Notes: a model not told the origin generated them from the sequence alone. A stretch of 64,000 bases of DNA from Micromonospora inyonensis (GCF_900091415.1 NZ_FMHU01000001.1:2914001-2978000), one strand, 5' to 3'; positions 26,547 to 35,517 are shown, numbered from the stretch's first letter. Made by a program: numbers and translations.

Positions 26547-27767
26547 GTGGACGAGACAGTGCGTTACACCTGTCGCCTGCGGCCCGGCCGTATCGCGCAG
26601 GCCGCACTGCTCGACGAGTGGGGCCGGTGCCGGTGGTTGTGGAACGAAGCTGTGCACCAGCAGAAGACCGGCCGCAAGCCGACGTTCGGGAAGCTGTCGA
26701 AACTGCTGACCGAGGCCCGCAGCCGTCATGCCTGGCTGCGCGAGGGATCACAGGTCGCACAGCAGCAGACACTGCGCACCTATGGTGCCGCCCTGGCCCA
26801 CTCGTTCACGGTCAAGGGCCGGGGCCGACCGAAGGTCAAGCGGCTCAAGGACTCGCTGCCGACCCTGGAGTACACCACCCGCGGCTTCCGAATCAAAGAC
26901 GGCCGGCTGTGCCTGCCGGGCACGGTGACCGTTGCGGTCGTCTGGTCGCGGGAACTGCCGTCCGAGCCGACCAGCGTGCGCGTCTACCAAGACACCCTCG
27001 GCCACTGGTACGCCTCGTTCGTGGTCCGCCGTGAGATCACCACCGCACCCGAGTCGGACTCGCCGGGTATCGGCGTCGACTGGGGTATCAAGACCACCGC
27101 CGCCACGACCGACCCGGCGTTCGACCTGCCGCACCTCGGCCATCGCCGGCGGTGCGCCGCCGAGATGGCCAAGGCCCAGCGCACGATGGCCCGCCGCCGT
27201 CGTCCCAAGGGACACGCCCCGTCGAAGGGCTACCAGACCGCGAAGCGGCAGGCCGCCCGGGTCGCGACAAAGGCCGCCCGACAGAACACCCACGACGCCC
27301 GCGTCTGGGCCAAGAACGTCACTGACCACCACGCGCTGATCGCAGTCGAGGACTTCAAGCCGACATTCCTCGCCCGCACCACGATGGCCCGCAAAGCGGC
27401 CGACGCGGCGATCGGCGCATGTAAGAAAGAACTGATCGAGCGTGGTACGCGGGCGGGCCGCAAGGTGGTGCTGGTACCGCCCGCCTACACCACGATGACC
27501 TGCTCCGAGTGCGGCGAGAGAGCCAATCTTCGCCTCGGACTGGGTATCCGTACCTTCGAGTGCGCGGCATGCGGCTATACCGCATGCCGCGACCGAAACG
27601 CCGCGAGGACGATCCTCGCCACGGCCGAACGCGACCGTGCCAGTGCCGACGACGTAAGACATCTGATCGCCTCCTTCCGGGACGGTGGATCAGGTGCGGT
27701 CCGAGCTGGGAATCCAGGGCCTGGCCCCGGAGGAAAATCCCCCGGATTCATTCGTGGGGATCGTTAA
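26547..27767 (+). CDS. tnpB: TnpB RNA-guided endonuclease
   Basis: About 406 residues. RuvC-like catalytic residues are present: GVDWGIKTTAATTD (Asp), IAVEDFKPTFLA (Glu) and ACRDRNAARTIL (Asp). The zinc finger CSECG…CAACG is intact. TnpB proteins use an omega RNA made from the 3' end of the gene and the element's right end to cut DNA next to a short TAM, helping the element persist. GTG 26547 is preferred: TATAGT at 26534-26539 looks like a -10 box, making the mRNA nearly leaderless. In-frame GTGs at 26526 and 26538 are alternatives. The C-terminal 50 residues after the RuvC Asp are Gly/Pro-rich and overlap the presumed RNA. Confidence 0.85.
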   Translation: MDETVRYTCRLRPGRIAQAALLDEWGRCRWLWNEAVHQQKTGRKPTFGKLSKLLTEARSRHAWLREGSQVAQQQTLRTYGAALAHSFTVKGRGRPKVKRLKDSLPTLEYTTRGFRIKDGRLCLPGTVTVAVVWSRELPSEPTSVRVYQDTLGHWYASFVVRREITTAPESDSPGIGVDWGIKTTAATTDPAFDLPHLGHRRRCAAEMAKAQRTMARRRRPKGHAPSKGYQTAKRQAARVATKAARQNTHDARVWAKNVTDHHALIAVEDFKPTFLARTTMARKAADAAIGACKKELIERGTRAGRKVVLVPPAYTTMTCSECGERANLRLGLGIRTFECAACGYTACRDRNAARTILATAERDRASADDVRHLIASFRDGGSGAVRAGNPGPGPGGKSPGFIRGDR

Positions 27768-27783
27768 GTAGCCCCAGTAGTTG
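27640..27783 (+). ncRNA. Predicted omega RNA (right end of the IS605 element) with guide into glgX
   Basis: By analogy with characterised TnpB systems, the scaffold should span the 3' end of tnpB to the element end at 27767. The guide would be the first 16-20 bases of flanking DNA from 27768 (gtagccccagtagttg). The boundary is certain from the glgX comparison. The RNA 5' end is a guess. Confidence 0.4.
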
Positions 27784-28669
27784 TCGCCCGCGGTACCGGT
27801 GGGGTCGACGTCGTTGGTGTCGTTCCGCGCCTCCTGCAACGGCAGGAACTCCACCGCGGTCACCCCGAGCGAGGCGAGGTAACCGGCCTTCAGCGCGGCG
27901 CCCCGGTAGGTGCCCCGGTAGGCGGCCGGCACCGAGGGGTCGTTGCGGGTCAGCCCGCGCAGGTGCACCTCGTACACGAGGTCGTCCTTGAGCGCCCGGG
28001 TCGGCCTGCTGCCGACGTCCGCGGTGGTGGCGGCGAGGACGACACCCTTGGCCGCGTGCGGGCCGCTGTCGGTGTTCCGGTACGCCGGCCCGGTGGCGTA
28101 CACCGTCTGGTCGGTCATGCCGGGCCGGAGCGGATCGTGGCTGATCTCCCGGGCGTACGGGTCGAGCAGCAGCTTGTTCGGGTTGAACCGGTTGCCGGCG
28201 GCGGCGACGTCGGCGACGAACCCGGCGGACGAGCCCTTGGTCCACGCGCTGCTGTACGGCCAGTTCGGCCCCCAGGCCCGGTAGCCGTAGTAGACCGTGC
28301 CGCTGATGCCGGCGGCGCGCAGCGCGGCGACGTCCACGGTGGCGCTGAACACCCCGGCGGAGTCCCGGGTGAGCAGGTAGGCGGCGTTCTCACCCGTGCC
28401 GGTGGGGTTGGCGTAGAGGTCGACGGTCATCCGGGTGGCGGCGGCGGAGTGGACCCGGAAGGTGATCTGCGATCCGCTGCTGTCGTACCGCGCCCCGAGG
28501 GCGCGGGCGTCGATCGCGGCGACGGCCGGTGCGGGCGCGGTGGCCAGGGGCGCGGCCAGCGCGGCCACGGCGGCCAGCGCGGCGGCGAGTCCGGCGGCGA
28601 GGGCGGCCCGGGTACGCCGGGCGCGAGGTGTGGGCATGGGCCTTCTCCGACGTCCGGGGTCCGGGTGCC

Positions 28670-28681
28670 GCAAGACCTTGC
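28670..28681. promoter_or_regulatory. LacI/MalR-like operator upstream of glgX
   Basis: A perfect 12-base palindrome, gcaagaccttgc, lies 33 bases upstream of the glgX start, between the start and the -10 box. Maltose-type LacI repressors of actinobacteria recognise cttgca-type half-sites, which fits an alpha-glucan-degrading gene. No regulator gene is adjacent. Confidence 0.45.
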
Positions 28682-28695
28682 AGCGATTGTCGGAA

Positions 28696-28723
28696 AGATA
28701 ACAGTCGATTTCAACGCGGTAAA
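28696..28723 (-). promoter_or_regulatory. glgX: Possible glgX promoter
   Basis: On the minus strand a -35-like TTTACC (28718-28723) and a -10-like TTATCT (28696-28701) are separated by 16 bases, upstream of the palindrome at 28670-28681. This is an AT-rich pocket in otherwise GC-rich DNA. Confidence 0.4.
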
Positions 28724-28794
28724 GGGTTTCGACTTGCATCGATGGCCCGTGGTCGGTCCCGGCAGGGCCGGGACCGACCGTGGCCGCTGCGGGG

Positions 28795-29985
28795 TCAGCC
28801 CCACATCGAGGGGGCCCACTCCGGGTGGTCGATGAACGGGTTGCGGTTGCCCTGCCAGCGCTCGTAGATCCGCTGGTTGCGGCGCTTCTCGAAGGCGTCC
28901 GGCGGGTCGGCCTGGTGCCACTGGAGCAGCACCGCCATCTTCCCGTGGTACGGCGCGGTGCCGTTGTTGACCGAGTTGTTCATCTCGAGGTTGGGCCAGC
29001 CGTCGTTCCCCTCGTACCGGATGGCCATGTACATGATCATGCGGGCGACGTCGCCCTTGACCGCGTTGCGCGGCTCGAACGAGTCGGCGTCGGTGTAGTT
29101 GCCGGGGGCCTCGCCGACCGTGCTGCCGCCGAGGTCGAAGTCCTTGTTGCCCCGGGTCGAGTTCACCGTGACGTCCTCGGGGCGCAGGTGGTGCACGTCG
29201 GTGCCGGGGCCGGTCGAGGTGCCGAAGTCGCCGTGCGACTTGGCCCAGACGTGCTCGCGGTTCCAGTCGTCCACGCCGCCGCCGTTGCTGCTCTTGCTCT
29301 GCGAGCGTCCGGTGTAGAGCAGGATGACGTTGTTGGTGTTCGCGGGGTCCTGGTCGGTGTCCTTGAGCGCCTCCCACACCTGGTCGTAGGAGAGCTTCGT
29401 CTGCACCCTGATGATGGAGTGCAGCGAGCTGCGCAGCGCGGTGCCGGTCTTGCCGATCGCGGCGGCGTAGTACGTCGAGTCGTAGTCACCCCCCGGGACG
29501 GTGCTGGTCGGGAGGGGGGTGGGGGACGATGTCGGGGACGGCGTGGTGGTGCCCCCGAGGCTCATCGCGGTCGGGTTCTTCAATCCGCCGTGGCTGAAGT
29601 ACGCGGTCAGCGTGCCGGTCGCCGTGATCTGCCTGCCCCGCAGGTCCGGGTTGGTGAGCAGCCCGAACGTGCTGCGGTACGCGGTGGTCACCTGGACGTA
29701 GAGCATCCGGCCCGTGCTGGTCTCGGCGGCCGAGTCGGCGATGGCGATCGCGGTGTCGGCGGTGAAGCCGGACCTGAGCACCGTCGTGGTCGACGTCGGC
29801 TGGCCGATGACGTACCCGGTCACGGTCGCCGTGCGCCCGTCCTGCGTGGCGAGCGCCTGGGTCACGGTGAGGGTGGCCGCGGCCGAGGCGGAGGTCACCA
29901 CGACGGGTACCGCCACCGCCACGGTCAGTGCGATGGCAGTGATCATCCGCCCGGGTCGCGAGCGGGCCATGCTCCTAATATTCAT
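28795..29985 (-). CDS. Secreted endonuclease I family nuclease
   Basis: A 396-residue exported protein: signal peptide (MITAIALTVAVAVPVVVTSA, cleavage near ASAA), an OB-fold-like domain with TVTGYVIGQPTSTTT, TLTAYFSHGGLKNP (about 35-145), a Thr/Pro/Ser linker (about 150-170), and an endonuclease I (EndA/NucM) domain with NREHVWAKSHGDFG and DVHHLRPEDVTVNSTRGNKD (histidine and metal ligands), GDVARMIMYMAIRY and QADPPDAFEKRRNQRIYERW. It should degrade extracellular DNA non-specifically. ATG 29985 is given; ATG 29970 with AGGAG directly upstream is an alternative with slightly too-short spacing. Confidence 0.85.
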   Translation of the reverse strand: MNIRSMARSRPGRMITAIALTVAVAVPVVVTSASAAATLTVTQALATQDGRTATVTGYVIGQPTSTTTVLRSGFTADTAIAIADSAAETSTGRMLYVQVTTAYRSTFGLLTNPDLRGRQITATGTLTAYFSHGGLKNPTAMSLGGTTTPSPTSSPTPLPTSTVPGGDYDSTYYAAAIGKTGTALRSSLHSIIRVQTKLSYDQVWEALKDTDQDPANTNNVILLYTGRSQSKSSNGGGVDDWNREHVWAKSHGDFGTSTGPGTDVHHLRPEDVTVNSTRGNKDFDLGGSTVGEAPGNYTDADSFEPRNAVKGDVARMIMYMAIRYEGNDGWPNLEMNNSVNNGTAPYHGKMAVLLQWHQADPPDAFEKRRNQRIYERWQGNRNPFIDHPEWAPSMWG

Positions 29986-30147
29986 GGTCAGCGATGCTAT
30001 CGGCAGGGGTGAGCACTCGGGAAGATCATCCGTTGGACATTCCGTCGACGGGGTGGTGAGCGGAAGGGGGCGCTCCGGTAGCCACCGCCAGGGTGAACTG
30101 GTTCAACGCCTGCTGCTTCTCCGGCGACAGCGACTCGACCGTGCGGC

Positions 30148-30171
30148 GGGGCTCCGGTCGACCGGAGCCCC
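30148..30171. terminator. Perfect 24-base palindrome downstream of the permease
   Basis: Perfect 12-base arms (ggggctccggtc / gaccggagcccc) without a loop-forming centre lie 9 bases beyond the permease stop codon. It could act as a transcription terminator in either direction. Confidence 0.55.
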
Positions 30172-30179
30172 GCCACGGG

Positions 30180-31592
30180 TCACCTGTGGGCCAGCCGGGA
30201 CCGGCGGTAGCCGTAGAGGGCGTAGACGACCGCCCCGAGCAGGAACCAGAGGCCGAAGCGCAGCCAGGTCGCCGCCGCCAGGTAGGTGATCAGCCAGAGC
30301 GAGAAGAGCGCACCGATCGCCGGTACCACCGGCATCCCGGGCAGCCGGAACGTCCGGGGAGCGTCCGGGCGGCGGTAGCGCAGCACGATCACCGCGACGC
30401 AGGCCACCACGAAGGCGAGGAGGATGCCGATGTTGGTCAGCTCGGCGGCCTGCCGGATCGGCAGGAACCCGGCGATCACCGCCGAGCCGACGCCGACGAT
30501 CCAGGTGACCCGGCTCGGCACCCGGCGTACCGGGTGCAGCTTCGCGAACCAGCCGGGGAGCAGGCCGTCCCGGCTCATCGAGTACCACACCCGGGTCACC
30601 CCGAGCATGAAGGTGAACATCACGGTCAGGATGCCGATGATCGCGCCCACCGCGATCACGCTGCCCAGGCCGGAGAGGCCCACCGAGGCGAACGCCGAGG
30701 AGAAGCCGCTCTCCGGGTCGATCTCGGTGTAGTTCTGCATGCCGGTCAGTACCAGCGTCGCCAGCACGTAGAGCACCATCGAGATGGCCAGGGAGTAGAC
30801 GATCGCCTTCGGCATGTGCCGGCGGGCGTCTTTCGACTCCTCGGCGGCGGTGCTCATCGCGTCGTAACCGAAGACCGCGAAGAAGACGGTCGCGGCACCG
30901 GTCAGCGCGCCACCGAAGCCGAACGGGAAGAACGGTGAGTAGTTCTCGGTCCGTACGTGGAAGAAACCGACCACGATCACCAGGACCACCACGGCGACCT
31001 TCAACCCGACCACGAAGGTCTCGAAGCGGGCCGCGTTACGGATCCCCAGATTCAGCAGGAACGCGATGAGCAGGCAGAGCAGCACGGCGAACAGGTCCAC
31101 CACCCGACCCTCGCCGGTGCCGGGCGCGCCGAGCATCCAGGCCGGCAGCTCCACTCCCAGCTCGCCCACGAGGAAGCTGAAGTAGCCGGAGATGCCGATC
31201 GCCACCACCGCCACGATCGCCGTGTACTCCAGCAGCAGGTCCCAGCCGATGAACCAGCCGACCGCCTCGCCGAGCACGGCGTACCCGTACGTGTAGGCCG
31301 AGCCGGCTTTCGGGATCATGCCGGCGAACTCCGCGTACGACAGCGCTGCCGCCGCGCTGGCCACCCCGGCGATCAGGAACGACAGCAGGACGGCCGGACC
31401 GGCCGTCTCGTTGGCGACCGCGCCGGCCAACGCGAAGACGCCCGCGCCGATGATGCCGCCCACCCCGATCGCGGTGAGCTGCCAGAGCCCCAGCGACCGG
31501 GCCAAGCCCTCCCCGGCCTCCTCGGTGATCTCCTCGACCGGCTTGCGGCGGAAGATGCCCGTCCCGCCACCGACGTCCCGTCCGGAGGTCAT
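30180..31592 (-). CDS. APC-superfamily amino-acid permease (470 aa)
   Basis: A polytopic protein with about 12-14 membrane helices. The first helix carries the substrate-binding glycine motif GVGGIIGAGVFALAG (residues about 43-57), followed by GSAYTYGYAVLGEAVGWFIG (helix 3) and FFAVFGYDAMSTAAEESKDA (helix 6), the pattern of the cationic amino acid transporter (YfnA/CAT) subfamily. It should import amino acids, possibly arginine or lysine, with protons. Length fits the family. The start ATG at 31590-31592 has no strong ribosome-binding site. It appears monocistronic and ends at the palindrome 30148-30171. Confidence 0.85.
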   Translation of the reverse strand: MTSGRDVGGGTGIFRRKPVEEITEEAGEGLARSLGLWQLTAIGVGGIIGAGVFALAGAVANETAGPAVLLSFLIAGVASAAAALSYAEFAGMIPKAGSAYTYGYAVLGEAVGWFIGWDLLLEYTAIVAVVAIGISGYFSFLVGELGVELPAWMLGAPGTGEGRVVDLFAVLLCLLIAFLLNLGIRNAARFETFVVGLKVAVVVLVIVVGFFHVRTENYSPFFPFGFGGALTGAATVFFAVFGYDAMSTAAEESKDARRHMPKAIVYSLAISMVLYVLATLVLTGMQNYTEIDPESGFSSAFASVGLSGLGSVIAVGAIIGILTVMFTFMLGVTRVWYSMSRDGLLPGWFAKLHPVRRVPSRVTWIVGVGSAVIAGFLPIRQAAELTNIGILLAFVVACVAVIVLRYRRPDAPRTFRLPGMPVVPAIGALFSLWLITYLAAATWLRFGLWFLLGAVVYALYGYRRSRLAHR

Positions 31593-32012
31593 CGGATTCC
31601 TCCCTCACCCGATCCCGTTGTGGTGCGCCCCGGTGCCGCTCGGCGCGCGGCACGGTGCCGCCGCGACGTGACCCGGTGCCGCTCGGACGCGGCGCCAATA
31701 CCCCGGGCGCATCCAACGGAATCAACCCCTGGGAGCGGGCGGGGAAACGGCCAGCGGCGCGTCGTCTCCCCGCCCGCTGCCCGGCGGTCACCCCGGTCCG
31801 GCCCGGGTCCGCCGGAAGGGACACCTCCCGGCGTATCGTCCGGACCAGCCCGGCGGCGATCATGATCAGCAGCCACAGCCCGGCCCGGGGCTGCTGGCGA
31901 AGCTGGAGCTGAACAACCGGGTTCAGGTGGCCCTGCTCGTCCCACGACGCCCGAACTGGTCTGAACCGGCCGGCGGCGGTAACGTCCAGGGCCGGGGGAC
32001 GCAGGAGGTGGC
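31593..32012. other. Divergent intergenic region
   Basis: 420 bases between the permease start and the next plus-strand gene. There is a short direct repeat of cggtgccgctcgg (about 31631 and 31674). Otherwise no gene or promoter can be supported, except the ribosome-binding site gcaggaggtggc just before 32013. Confidence 0.4.
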
Positions 32013-32654
32013 ATGGCGCGCGGCGGGATCTTCTGCCTGGAGGGTCAGTGGCACCGTGACCTGAACGAACGCGGGTCGGTGCTGCCGACGCTGGAGCTGC
32101 TGGAGCGGCTCGGGCGGATCCGGTTCATCCACAAGGACGCCGCCACGCCGGACGAGCTGAACTACTTCCTCGACCGCTGGCTGCTCAAGCAGTACGCCGA
32201 CTACCGGGTCGGCTTCTTCGCCATGCACGGTGAGCCGAGCCGGCTCTGCCTCACCGACTGGCACTCGGTGGAGCTGACCGACGTCGCGGAGCGGATGGCC
32301 GGCCGGTGCGCCGGGAAGCGGCTCTACTTCGGCAGCTGCTCGGTGCTGCGCGCCTCCAACTCTGCGATGCGGGACTTCCTGTCGGTCACCGGGGCGGCGC
32401 TGGTCTGCGGGTTCACCCGGGAGGTCGACTGGGTGGAGTCGGCGGCGTTCGAGACCGTCCTGCTCGACGTCCTCGCCAACGGCCACCGGCACAACGCCGC
32501 CGAGCTGCGGATGGGGTCGGCGCACTGGGCGTCGCTCGCGTCGTACCTGGGCTTCCGGGTGATCTACGCCAACGGCCGGGAGTGGCGGCCGGCGGCCCGT
32601 CCCCGCGTGCCCGCCCAGCCGGCCCGCGACAGCACCGGTGCCCACCCCCAGTGA
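32013..32654 (+). CDS. DUF6642-like protein with a possible caspase-type His-Cys dyad (213 aa)
   Basis: ATG with AGGAGG 5 bases upstream. The protein begins MARGGIFCLEGQWHRDLNER and continues LERLGRIRFIHKDAATPDEL. Two segments stand out: VGFFAMHGEPS (His near residue 74) and RLYFGSCSVL (Cys near 112). Each follows a hydrophobic beta-strand, which is the order of the catalytic dyad in caspase/CHAT-type cysteine peptidases. VTGAALVCGFTREVDWVESA would be the following strand and loop. I recall similar proteins labelled DUF6642; the peptidase idea is my inference. No membrane segment or signal peptide. Confidence 0.65.
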   Translation: MARGGIFCLEGQWHRDLNERGSVLPTLELLERLGRIRFIHKDAATPDELNYFLDRWLLKQYADYRVGFFAMHGEPSRLCLTDWHSVELTDVAERMAGRCAGKRLYFGSCSVLRASNSAMRDFLSVTGAALVCGFTREVDWVESAAFETVLLDVLANGHRHNAAELRMGSAHWASLASYLGFRVIYANGREWRPAARPRVPAQPARDSTGAHPQ

Positions 32655-32662
32655 GACCACCC

Positions 32663-32960
32663 TCACCTGCGGTTCGGCGCCTCCGCTCGCCGGCTGGCAA
32701 CCGCGTACGCGGCCAGGAACACCGCCGCGCCGATCCAGACCAGGCAGTACGCCCCGAAAGCGCCCAGGGTGACCGACTCGTGCAGGCCGAAGTAGCCGAT
32801 GACGAACTGGATCGTCGGCAGCAGGAACTGGAGCATGCCCATGACGGTCAGCGGCGTGCGCACCGCGGCGAACCCGAACAGTGCCAGCGGCAGGGCCGTG
32901 ACCAGGCCGGTACTGGCGAGCAGCACGTCGTGCGTCAGGTCCCCACCGCCGAAATGACCC
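32663..32960 (-). pseudogene. rarD: RarD/EamA transporter, 3' fragment
   Basis: The last three membrane helices of a RarD-type drug/metabolite transporter are recognisable: DVLLASTGLVTALPLALFGF, PLTVMGMLQFLLPTIQFVIG and GAFGAYCLVWIGAAVFLAAY. A full protein needs about ten helices and 300 residues. The upstream sequence does not continue the family, so the 5' two thirds are gone. Confidence 0.6.
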
Positions 32961-33016
32961 CGGCCCGTCCATTCCAGACGCCGTATCCGTCGTGCACCAC
33001 ACCCGCCTCCACGCAT

Positions 33017-33381
33017 CGTCCCGTGGCCCCGGCCGCTGGTCAGGCGTCGGACTGCCGGCAGCCACGTTACGAAGAGACCTACCCAACAGAACAGGTGGCC
33101 GTGTCCCTATCAGCGGTCCGCCGACGCCACCCGACCCGGCGACAACACCCCCCGGATCATGCGTACGACAGGGCAGGAAGTCATACCGGGCCGGGCGACC
33201 GAGGAGTCCCCGGCTGGGGACGATCAAAAAGGTAACGGGGCGATGGGTGTGAGGAATTGCGCTCCGACGGGTTCGGGTTGGCGTCGTGTGTGATTGATCG
33301 GATGGCAACATAACGTAGCGAGCAACCCGCTTCTGATAAGTTTCCGAATGAGTTCCTCGACGGGCGGCCGGCGCGCTGAGA
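33017..33381. other. Intergenic, somewhat AT-richer, no gene seen
   Basis: 365 bases upstream of the rarD relic, including an AT-richer stretch (about 33270-33350) that probably marks a decayed or foreign segment. No frame or structure is convincing. Confidence 0.35.
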
Positions 33382-34023
33382 TCAGTAGGCGACGGTGAAC
33401 CGGGTGTTCAGGTGGCGGGGGTTCTCGATCTCGTCGACCACGGCCACCGCCAGATCCTCGTACGACAGCACGGACCGACCCTGGGCGTCCGTGACCGGGT
33501 GGTCACCGCCGGTGCGGTAGTGCCCGGTGCGCTCGCCCGGGTGGAACTCCAGCGGCGGTGGTGAGACATAGGTCCAGGGCACCCCGTCGGCCGAGGACCG
33601 GTAGCGGTCCAGCGCCTCGGCCTGCCCCAGCGCCGGGTCCCGGTACCGCTCGGGGAAGTCCGGCGCGTCGAGGAACCGGGTGCCGTCCGGGGCGAGCAGG
33701 GTCGCCCCGCCGCCCAGGTGGATGATCCGGGGCGGGTCGGGCAGTTCGCGTAGCGTCGTCACCAGCGTGCGGGCCGCGTCCGCCCAGAGCGTCCGTTCGC
33801 CGCCGCCGACCGCGACGACCAGCACGTCCGCCTCCGGCGCGAGTTCCCGTACGCTCCGCGCGGAGGTGACGTCGCCGGTCACCACCCGGACGCCCGCAGG
33901 CAGGTACGAGGTGGCCTCCGGCCGCCGGACCGCGGCGGTGACCCGGTGTCCCCGGTCGAACGCCTCGGCGGTGACCCGGGAACCCGCGGTGCCTCCGGCA
34001 CCGAACACGACGATGCTGCTCAT
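33382..34023 (-). CDS. NAD(P)H-binding atypical SDR protein (213 aa)
   Basis: The N-terminal Rossmann motif IVVFGAGGTAGSRV (GxxGxxG) is followed by AAVRRPEA, VVTGDVTSARSV, VLVVAVGGGERTL and IIHLGGGATLL. This matches small NmrA/NAD(P)-dependent epimerase-like proteins (YwnB type). The C-terminal YVSPPPLEFHPGERTGHYRT fits that subfamily. It probably reduces a small molecule or acts as a redox sensor; substrate unknown. Good frame and standard length. The 36-base tandem repeat lies upstream. Confidence 0.8.
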   Translation of the reverse strand: MSSIVVFGAGGTAGSRVTAEAFDRGHRVTAAVRRPEATSYLPAGVRVVTGDVTSARSVRELAPEADVLVVAVGGGERTLWADAARTLVTTLRELPDPPRIIHLGGGATLLAPDGTRFLDAPDFPERYRDPALGQAEALDRYRSSADGVPWTYVSPPPLEFHPGERTGHYRTGGDHPVTDAQGRSVLSYEDLAVAVVDEIENPRHLNTRFTVAY

Positions 34024-34151
34024 GACCGCCTCCCGGTCCGACGGACTGGTCCGTCTCCAGGCTAGGGAGCGATCGGTCGGCCGGGCGGCGGAACGGCGAT
34101 CCCCGGCCCACCGGCCGGCCCCACCCGGTCCCGGGCCCCACCCGGCCCCAC

Positions 34152-34267
34152 GAGCCGGCGCGTTCCCGCGGTCCTGCCCGGCCCCGCGAGCCGGCGCGTT
34201 CCCGCGGTCCTGCCCGGCCCCGCGAGCCGGCGCGTTCCCGTGGTCCTGCCCGGTCCCGCGAGCCGGC
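34152..34267. repeat. Tandem repeat, 36-bp unit, about 3.2 copies
   Basis: Units start at 34152, 34188 and 34224 (each gagccggcgcgttcccg…) plus a partial unit at 34260. Differences between units are single bases. The array lies in the 261-base gap between the serine-hydrolase stop (34285) and the NAD(P)H-protein start (34023), i.e. upstream of the latter. No spacers are present, so this is not CRISPR. The unit length is a multiple of three, though no gene is supported across it. Confidence 0.75.
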
Positions 34268-34284
34268 CGTCGCGGGGACGCGGC

Positions 34285-35517
34285 TCAGTCGACCAGGGCG
34301 GAGTAGACGAGCTGGCGCAACCGGGGGCGCAGCGGATAGGTACTCGACGGCATGAGCTGAGTGAACAACATCGCGGTGATCTCCTCGGCCGGGTCCACCC
34401 AGAACGCGGTGCTGGCCACGCCACCCCAGTAGTACTCGCCGACGCTGCTCGGCACCCGGCCCGGAATCGGGTCCTGCACCACCGCGAAGCCGAGACCGAA
34501 ACCGACCCCGTCGAAGATCGACTCGGCGAAGCCGCCGGTGGAGAGGGCGTCCAGGTCGCGTCCGCCGGGCAGGTGGTTGCGGGTCATGAAGCGCACCGTG
34601 CGCGGACCGAGCACGCGCGCTCCGTCCAGTTCGCCCCCGCGCAGCAGCATCTGCGTGAACCGGTGGTAGTCGTACGCGGTGGAGATCAGGCCGCTTCCCC
34701 CGGCGAGCAGCGTGGGCTTCTGGCGGGCGACCGCCCCGAACTGGTCGTGCCGCAGGATCCGGCCGGTCCGGGGGTCGGGTACGTAGAGCGCACCGAGCCG
34801 CTCGGCGTCCTCCCCGTCGACCCACCAGTGCGTGTCGGTCATGCCCAGCGGGCGCAGGATCCGGTCGGCGACGAAGTCGTCGAGGCGCTGCCCGGAGACC
34901 ACCTCGACGAGCCGGCCGAGCACGTCGGTGGCGACCGAGTAGCCCCACGCGCTACCGGGCCGGAAGAGCAGCGGCAGCTCGGCCAGGGCCACCGAGGCGG
35001 CGGCCAGGTCGACGCCGGGCGGCCAGCCCAGGTCGTAGCCGGCGGCCCGGTAGAGGCCGTCGACCACCGAGGTCTGCATGAACCCGTACGTCAGGCCGGC
35101 GGTGTGCGTGAGCAGGTGCCAGACCCGGATCGGCTCGACCGCCGGCACCGTGTACGGCTTGAGGTTCGAGCCCTTGGCGTAGACCCGGACGTCGGCGAAC
35201 TCGGGCAGCCACCGGCTGATCTCGTCGGTCAGCTCGAAGCGGCCCTCCTCCCAGAGGATCATCGCGGCGACCGACGTGATCGGCTTGGTCATCGAGTAGA
35301 TCCGCCAGAGCGTGTCCGGGGTCACCGGAGCGCCCGCCTCCGCGTCGCGCATCCCGTACGTCGAGGAGTGCGCGACGTGCCCGCGCCGGGTCACCACGAT
35401 CTGCCAGCCGGCGAGCTGCCCCGCGTCGACGTACCGGCCGAAGTGCTCGTCGATCCTGGACAGCCGGGCCGGGTCGAAGCCGATCTCGTCCGGGTCGATG
35501 TTCCGCGCCACGTCCAC
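34285..35517 (-). CDS. Serine hydrolase, beta-lactamase class C/EstB-like
   Basis: The family's SxxK motif is SMTK in LWRIYSMTKPITSVAAMILW, with the second catalytic motif YSV at SAWGYSVATDVLGRLVEVVS (Tyr as general base) and GGVASTAFWVDP near the C-terminus in place of a KTG/HTG box. It should be a penicillin-recognising esterase or carboxylesterase rather than a true beta-lactamase. GTG 35517 (…VARNIDPDEIGFDPARL) is preferred over an upstream GTG at 35592, which would overlap the divergent gene at 35579. No signal peptide. Confidence 0.8.
   Translation of the reverse strand: MDVARNIDPDEIGFDPARLSRIDEHFGRYVDAGQLAGWQIVVTRRGHVAHSSTYGMRDAEAGAPVTPDTLWRIYSMTKPITSVAAMILWEEGRFELTDEISRWLPEFADVRVYAKGSNLKPYTVPAVEPIRVWHLLTHTAGLTYGFMQTSVVDGLYRAAGYDLGWPPGVDLAAASVALAELPLLFRPGSAWGYSVATDVLGRLVEVVSGQRLDDFVADRILRPLGMTDTHWWVDGEDAERLGALYVPDPRTGRILRHDQFGAVARQKPTLLAGGSGLISTAYDYHRFTQMLLRGGELDGARVLGPRTVRFMTRNHLPGGRDLDALSTGGFAESIFDGVGFGLGFAVVQDPIPGRVPSSVGEYYWGGVASTAFWVDPAEEITAMLFTQLMPSSTYPLRPRLRQLVYSALVD

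Larger units (their letters stand above)
26005..27767. mobile_element. IS200/IS605-family element in glgX (divergent tnpA and tnpB)
   Basis: Comparing the two halves of glgX places the element exactly between 26004 (…gggtcat) and 27768 (gtagcccc…). It carries a Y1-type transposase on the minus strand and a TnpB gene on the plus strand, whose stop codon is the last three bases of the element. There are no inverted terminal repeats or target duplication, as expected for this family. A hairpin-forming stretch (cccattcgccgcc..ggcggatggg, about 26080-26104) lies near the left end. Both genes look intact, so the element may still be active. Confidence 0.8.

Noticed and set aside
29986..30147. Possible C-terminal remnant of a gene on the minus strand (TVESLSPEKQQALNQFTLAV)
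   Set aside because: The stretch looks protein-like but is short, has no family I can name and no context; left unannotated.
34152..34267. Possible CRISPR array because of 36-bp repeat units
   Set aside because: Units are directly adjacent with no spacers and no cas genes are near.
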